Positions 13,294 to 13,348 of a stretch of DNA of 13,348 bases are shown in pieces. The stretch is from NCBI GenBank assembly GCA_002305685.1, contig DBQB01000028.1:1-13348 (forward strand), in the 5' to 3' direction. Both the position numbers and the translations under genes were made by a program. The notes beneath the pieces were generated by a model that saw nothing but the letters and a program-made list of their open reading frames with translations, was not told the DNA's origin and did not search any database. Source of the DNA: Ruminococcaceae bacterium UBA1405. GTDB taxonomy: Bacteria; Bacillota; Clostridia; Oscillospirales; Ruminococcaceae. Every line of letters begins with the position of its first letter. Position 1 is the stretch's first letter.

Positions 13294-13348
13294 GGAGCTG
13301 TTAACCAGATTCGAACTGGTGACCTCGTCCTTACCAAGGACGTGCTCT
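13293..13348 (-). tRNA. tRNA-Thr (anticodon GGT), 5' part beyond the window
   Basis: On the minus strand the 3' half of a tRNA is complete. The anticodon stem CGTCC/GGACG encloses the loop TTGGTAA (anticodon GGT, Thr codon ACC). Then come variable AGGTC, T-arm ACCAG-TTCGAAT-CTGGT, acceptor strand TAACAGC, discriminator T and an encoded CCA (13295-13293). The window ends inside the D-arm, so the acceptor 5' strand and most of the D-arm lie outside. Confidence 0.92.

Noticed and set aside
1..13348. CRISPR arrays, prophage genes or intact transposases
   Set aside because: No regularly spaced direct repeats and no phage or transposase-like protein were seen on either strand.

Overview
The window looks like chromosomal DNA of an anaerobic, spore-forming Firmicute of the class Clostridia, probably the Oscillospiraceae/Ruminococcaceae. 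The reasons are strong AGGAGG-type ribosome binding sites, a SpoIIR sporulation signalling gene, a PadR + DUF1700 pair, housekeeping proteins of clostridial type (PyrB, RNase R, SecG, thioredoxin), and Rho-independent terminators after many units. The lineage is an inference from gene content, not from a marker gene.

Left part (1-2870): a promoter at the left edge points out of the window. Then come a rightward Cof-type HAD phosphatase with its terminator, and a rightward two-gene unit. That unit is a cysteine-rich DUF3795 protein overlapping by 11 nt a short-chain dehydrogenase that carries a -1 frameshift. A tRNA-Gln(CTG) gene with encoded CCA, promoter and terminator lies on the minus strand.

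Middle (2870-7000), all rightward: pyrB carries a PyrI-like zinc-binding tail. It is followed by a zinc/PLP enzyme of the D-serine dehydratase/D-threonine aldolase family, thioredoxin with its own promoter and terminator, a conserved-looking unknown gene that probably starts at TTG, and spoIIR.

Accessory-looking part (7000-10050): a leftward padR-DUF1700 membrane-protein pair converges on spoIIR. The DUF1700 protein carries the GGADGPT signature normally found in Na+-pumping decarboxylase beta subunits. Next are a rightward gene for a CBM9-like cytoplasmic protein and a rightward membrane-anchored MerR regulator. The MerR gene has a promoter with the stretched 19-bp spacer and dyad typical of MerR control. 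A 350-bp gap rich in stem-loops follows.

Right part (10050-13348), all leftward: rnr (RNase R with a long basic tail), secG, and a tRNA-Thr(GGT) cut by the window edge, each with recognisable promoter and/or terminator signals. No CRISPR array, intact transposase or prophage gene was seen. No clearly new multi-gene system stands out. The best leads are the decarboxylase-type motif in the DUF1700 protein, the self-contained membrane MerR unit, the PyrB-zinc fusion and the structured gap at 9776-10047.
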